A model generated the notes under the pieces. The model had not been told where the DNA came from. It saw only the letters and a program-made list of their open reading frames with translations, and ran no database searches. The position numbers were made by a program, and so were the translations under genes. Source: Azonexus sp. (GTDB lineage Bacteria > Pseudomonadota > Gammaproteobacteria > Burkholderiales > Rhodocyclaceae). From it: a stretch of 8,311 bases of DNA. Location: assembly GCA_030697085.1 (NCBI GenBank), contig JAUYQT010000440.1, positions 1 through 8,311 on the forward strand, written 5' to 3'. How positions within the stretch are numbered: position 1 is the first letter of the stretch; the number at the start of each line of letters is the position of its first letter. Shown here in pieces: positions 6,766 to 8,311 of the stretch.

Positions 6766-7142
6766 GATTTATCGTCCTTGCATTGCGGCTCAACATTGAG
6801 AGTGAGACCGTGGATGGCGTTTACCCTTATTTTTTGCCCTTGTGTCAAAGGCTGCTGGCAGGTGATTCGCCAGTTTTTACCATGAATGTGCGCCCAGCCG
6901 TTATTGACGCAGTTGGCGAGCACTTTGCCGCTGGCGCCGATGATCGCTTCGCCGCCACTGACCACGGGTTGGATGCGGGCGCGTATTGCCATGGCTAGGG
7001 AAAAAAAGGTCAGCAGTGCGCTGGCGACGGACAGCGGGAGGATCAGGTGTAGTGAAATGCCATAGCCGGGAATGTCGCTATCGATCAGGATCGCGCCGCC
7101 GAGGATGAAGGCGAGTACGCTACCGATGCCGGGAAGCGATGC
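6762..7142 (-). pseudogene. nfeD: NfeD-family protein, C-terminal fragment truncated at its 5' end by the CRISPR array
   Basis: The minus frame from 7142 encodes LPGIGSVALFILGGAILID, SDIPGYGISLHLILPLSVAS, ALLTFFSLAMAIRARIQPVV, SGGEAIIGASGKVL and so on to VNAIHGLTLNVEPQCKDDKS, about 126 residues. NfeD traits are visible: two membrane segments (SVALFILGGAILI and LHLILPLSVASALLTFF), the PGxGxSL motif, and the C-terminal OB-fold domain starting RxxPVVSGxEAxIGAxG and ending GLTLxVEP. NfeD proteins are membrane-anchored partners of slipins. No stop interrupts the fragment, but upstream the frame runs into the terminal CRISPR repeat and spacer and meets a stop at about 7167, with no ATG, GTG or TTG before ATG 6992. 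The N-terminal part is therefore missing and the remnant probably cannot be made as a working protein. The first codons (A-S-L-P-G) are spelled by repeat sequence. Confidence 0.78.
7123..7142 (-). repeat. Degenerate leader-distal terminal repeat fused to nfeD
   Basis: Twenty bases match the last 20 of the repeat with one mismatch (CCGATGCCGGGAAGCGATGC versus CCGTTGCC...). They sit exactly one 35-nt spacer (7143-7177) before the first intact repeat. The remaining 17 bases expected at 7106-7122 do not match in register, though ACGCT near 7117 aligns with a one-base gap. The lost part includes the ATTGAAAC handle, as is common for the oldest repeat of an array. Confidence 0.85.
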
Positions 7143-7464
7143 CCGAAGCCCGGCGCACGGGCGAATTCATCATCTCTGTTTCAATCCACGCTCCCCGTTG
7201 CCGGGAAGCGATGCGCGTCGGCGTCACCCAGTCCGGCGGCAGTCGCTACGTTTCAATCCACGCTCCCCGTTGCCGGGAAGCGATGCACGCGGGTTAATCG
7301 GGCGCGTTTGCAGGTTTCAAGGTTTCAATCCACGCTCCCCGTTGCCGGGAAGCGATGCAAGCCAATTGTCAGTTGCTCTGCGGCGCCGGGATTGTTTCAA
7401 TCCACGCTCCCCGTTGCCGGGAAGCGATGCAATTGGTGTTTGTGGTGTTAAGGCCGGTCAGCGA

Positions 7465-7518
7465 GTTTCAATCCACGCTCCCCGTTGCCGGGTAGCTTTC
7501 CTCGGCGTTGATCAGCGG
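7465..7518 (-). repeat. Deleted repeat-spacer unit inside the array
   Basis: This unit is 54 bp instead of about 71. The repeat keeps 28 bases (7465-7492) and lacks the terminal AAGCGATGC; the adjoining spacer is only 26 nt (7493-7518). A deletion of about 17 bp across the repeat-spacer junction explains both. In RNA the stem loses its lower half (four GC pairs around GCAA remain), so processing here may be impaired and the two flanking crRNAs could stay joined. Confidence 0.9.
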
Positions 7519-7984
7519 GTTTCAATCCACGCTCCCCGTTGCCGGGAAGCGATGCTTTTCGTCTGCGCTCATGCCGACCTGTTTCACGAGTTTCAATCCA
7601 CGCTCCCCGTTGCCGGGAAGCGATGCGCAGTCGTTGGACCGCAAGCCGGTGAGCTACATCGTTTCAATCCACGCTCCCCGTTGCCGGGAAGCGATGCGAG
7701 CAGGTTGCCGCCGACAAGGCCGCCGGCATCCATGTTTCAATCCACGCTCCCCGTTGCCGGGAAGCGATGCACGGCAGAGACGGAAAGGCTTGACGGTCAG
7801 ACAGTTTCAATCCACGCTCCCCGTTGCCGGGAAGCGATGCTTCATATCGTCGGTAGCATTTACAATTTTTTGACGTTTCAATCCACGCTCCCCGTTGCCG
7901 GGAAGCGATGCCCCCCTTTCGCTTCCGGCTTCCTGCCGGTAAATCAAGTTTCAATCCACGCTCCCCGTTGCCGGGAAGCGATGC

Positions 7985-8074
7985 GGAGGAATTTGATCGT
8001 ATGTATCCAGTTAAGCCAGTTTCAATCCACGCTCCCCGTTGCCGGGAAGCGATGCCATACGATCAAATTCCTCC
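7985..8074. repeat. 19-bp inverted repeat between two adjacent spacers
   Basis: The first 19 bases of the spacer 7985-8018 (GGAGGAATTTGATCGTATG) are the exact reverse complement of the first 19 bases of the next spacer, 8056-8089 (CATACGATCAAATTCCTCC). Repeat 8019-8055 lies between the arms. The two spacers therefore derive from overlapping protospacers on opposite strands of one target. Confidence 0.97.
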
Positions 8075-8311
8075 GCCTGCAATTGAGCAGTTTCAATCCA
8101 CGCTCCCCGTTGCCGGGAAGCGATGCTCCAGACCAATCGGGCAGGACAGGTCAAGGGCGGGTTTCAATCCACGCTCCCCGTTGCCGGGAAGCGATGCAGA
8201 AATGGGGGATGGAACAAACCCGGTTGGTTTGAGTTTCAATCCACGCTCCCCGTTGCCGGGAAGCGATGCCAGCGCGAGCAGTTCGTGCGCCGTCGTGCCG
8301 ACCAGGGTTTC

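Larger units (their letters stand above)
7106..8311 (-). CRISPR. Type I-C CRISPR array, 15 intact 37-bp repeats, continuing past the right edge
   Basis: Intact repeats start (plus strand) at 7178, 7250, 7322, 7394, 7519, 7590, 7661, 7734, 7804, 7875, 7948, 8019, 8090, 8161 and 8233; by eye they are identical, beginning GTTTCAATCCACGC and ending GGGAAGCGATGC. A shortened repeat starts at 7465, a degenerate one ends at 7142, and the first five bases of the next lie at 8307-8311. Spacers are 33-37 nt except a 26-nt one at 7493-7518. The minus-strand repeat forms an 8-bp stem with one G-U wobble (GCTTCCCG / CGGGGAGC) capped by GCAA, followed by GTGGATTGAAAC. Known I-C repeats are cut by Cas5c just 3' of the hairpin, predicting the 11-nt handle TGGATTGAAAC. 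This sets transcription right to left, with the leader and newest spacers beyond 8311. The repeat is longer than the roughly 31-33 nt I associate with I-C. Confidence 0.98.

Noticed and set aside
7072..8232. Long plus-strand open frame (386 codons) encoding a repetitive SIHAPRCREAM / FNPRSPLPGSDA protein
   Set aside because: It is the CRISPR array read as protein. The repeat has no stop in these frames and the unit is often 71-72 bp, so the frame stays open by chance.
7143..8306. Self-targeting spacers against the cas genes in this window
   Set aside because: A visual scan found no spacer matching the cas or regulator sequence, but this is not an exhaustive alignment.

Overview
This window is a bacterial type I-C CRISPR-Cas locus. 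Every gene I can support lies on the minus strand and reads right to left. In transcription order these are: a CRISPR array entering from the right edge (about 7106-8311); a 5'-truncated nfeD fragment (6762-7142); a slipin (stomatin-like) pseudogene with in-frame stops (6592-6765); a short region with promoter-like elements (about 6379-6591); a WYL-domain regulator (5407-6378); cas3 (3036-5414); cas5c (2336-2989); cas8c (531-2339) with an internal cas11c start; and the first 178 codons of cas7 (1-534), cut by the left edge. No cas4, cas1 or cas2 is visible. In type I-C they normally follow cas7, so they may lie beyond position 1.

The genes make a tightly coupled operon. The regulator and cas3 overlap by 8 nt, cas5-cas8c and cas8c-cas7 each share a 4-nt ATGA overlap, and only the cas3-cas5 junction has a gap (46 nt), which carries a hairpin and a strong ribosome binding site. 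Cas5c, Cas8c, Cas11c and Cas7 are the parts of the type I-C Cascade complex. Cas5c also replaces Cas6 as the pre-crRNA nuclease in this subtype, and Cas3 destroys the target DNA. The WYL protein is a plausible transcriptional regulator of the operon.

The repeat is 37 bp with a stem capped by a GCAA loop. By analogy with known I-C repeats its transcript ends in ATTGAAAC, so the array is read on the minus strand, its leader lies off the right edge, and the oldest end faces the cas genes. Notable points are: two adjacent spacers that are reverse complements over 19 nt; one internally deleted repeat-spacer unit; a terminal repeat that grades into nfeD coding sequence; and a fragment of an nfeD-slipin operon, broken at both ends, between array and cas operon.

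The fairly GC-rich coding sequence and the protein flavours suggest a proteobacterium, perhaps a betaproteobacterium. That is an impression, not a demonstrated assignment. The CRISPR-Cas system belongs to a known type. The less familiar aspects are its arrangement and the scars around it.
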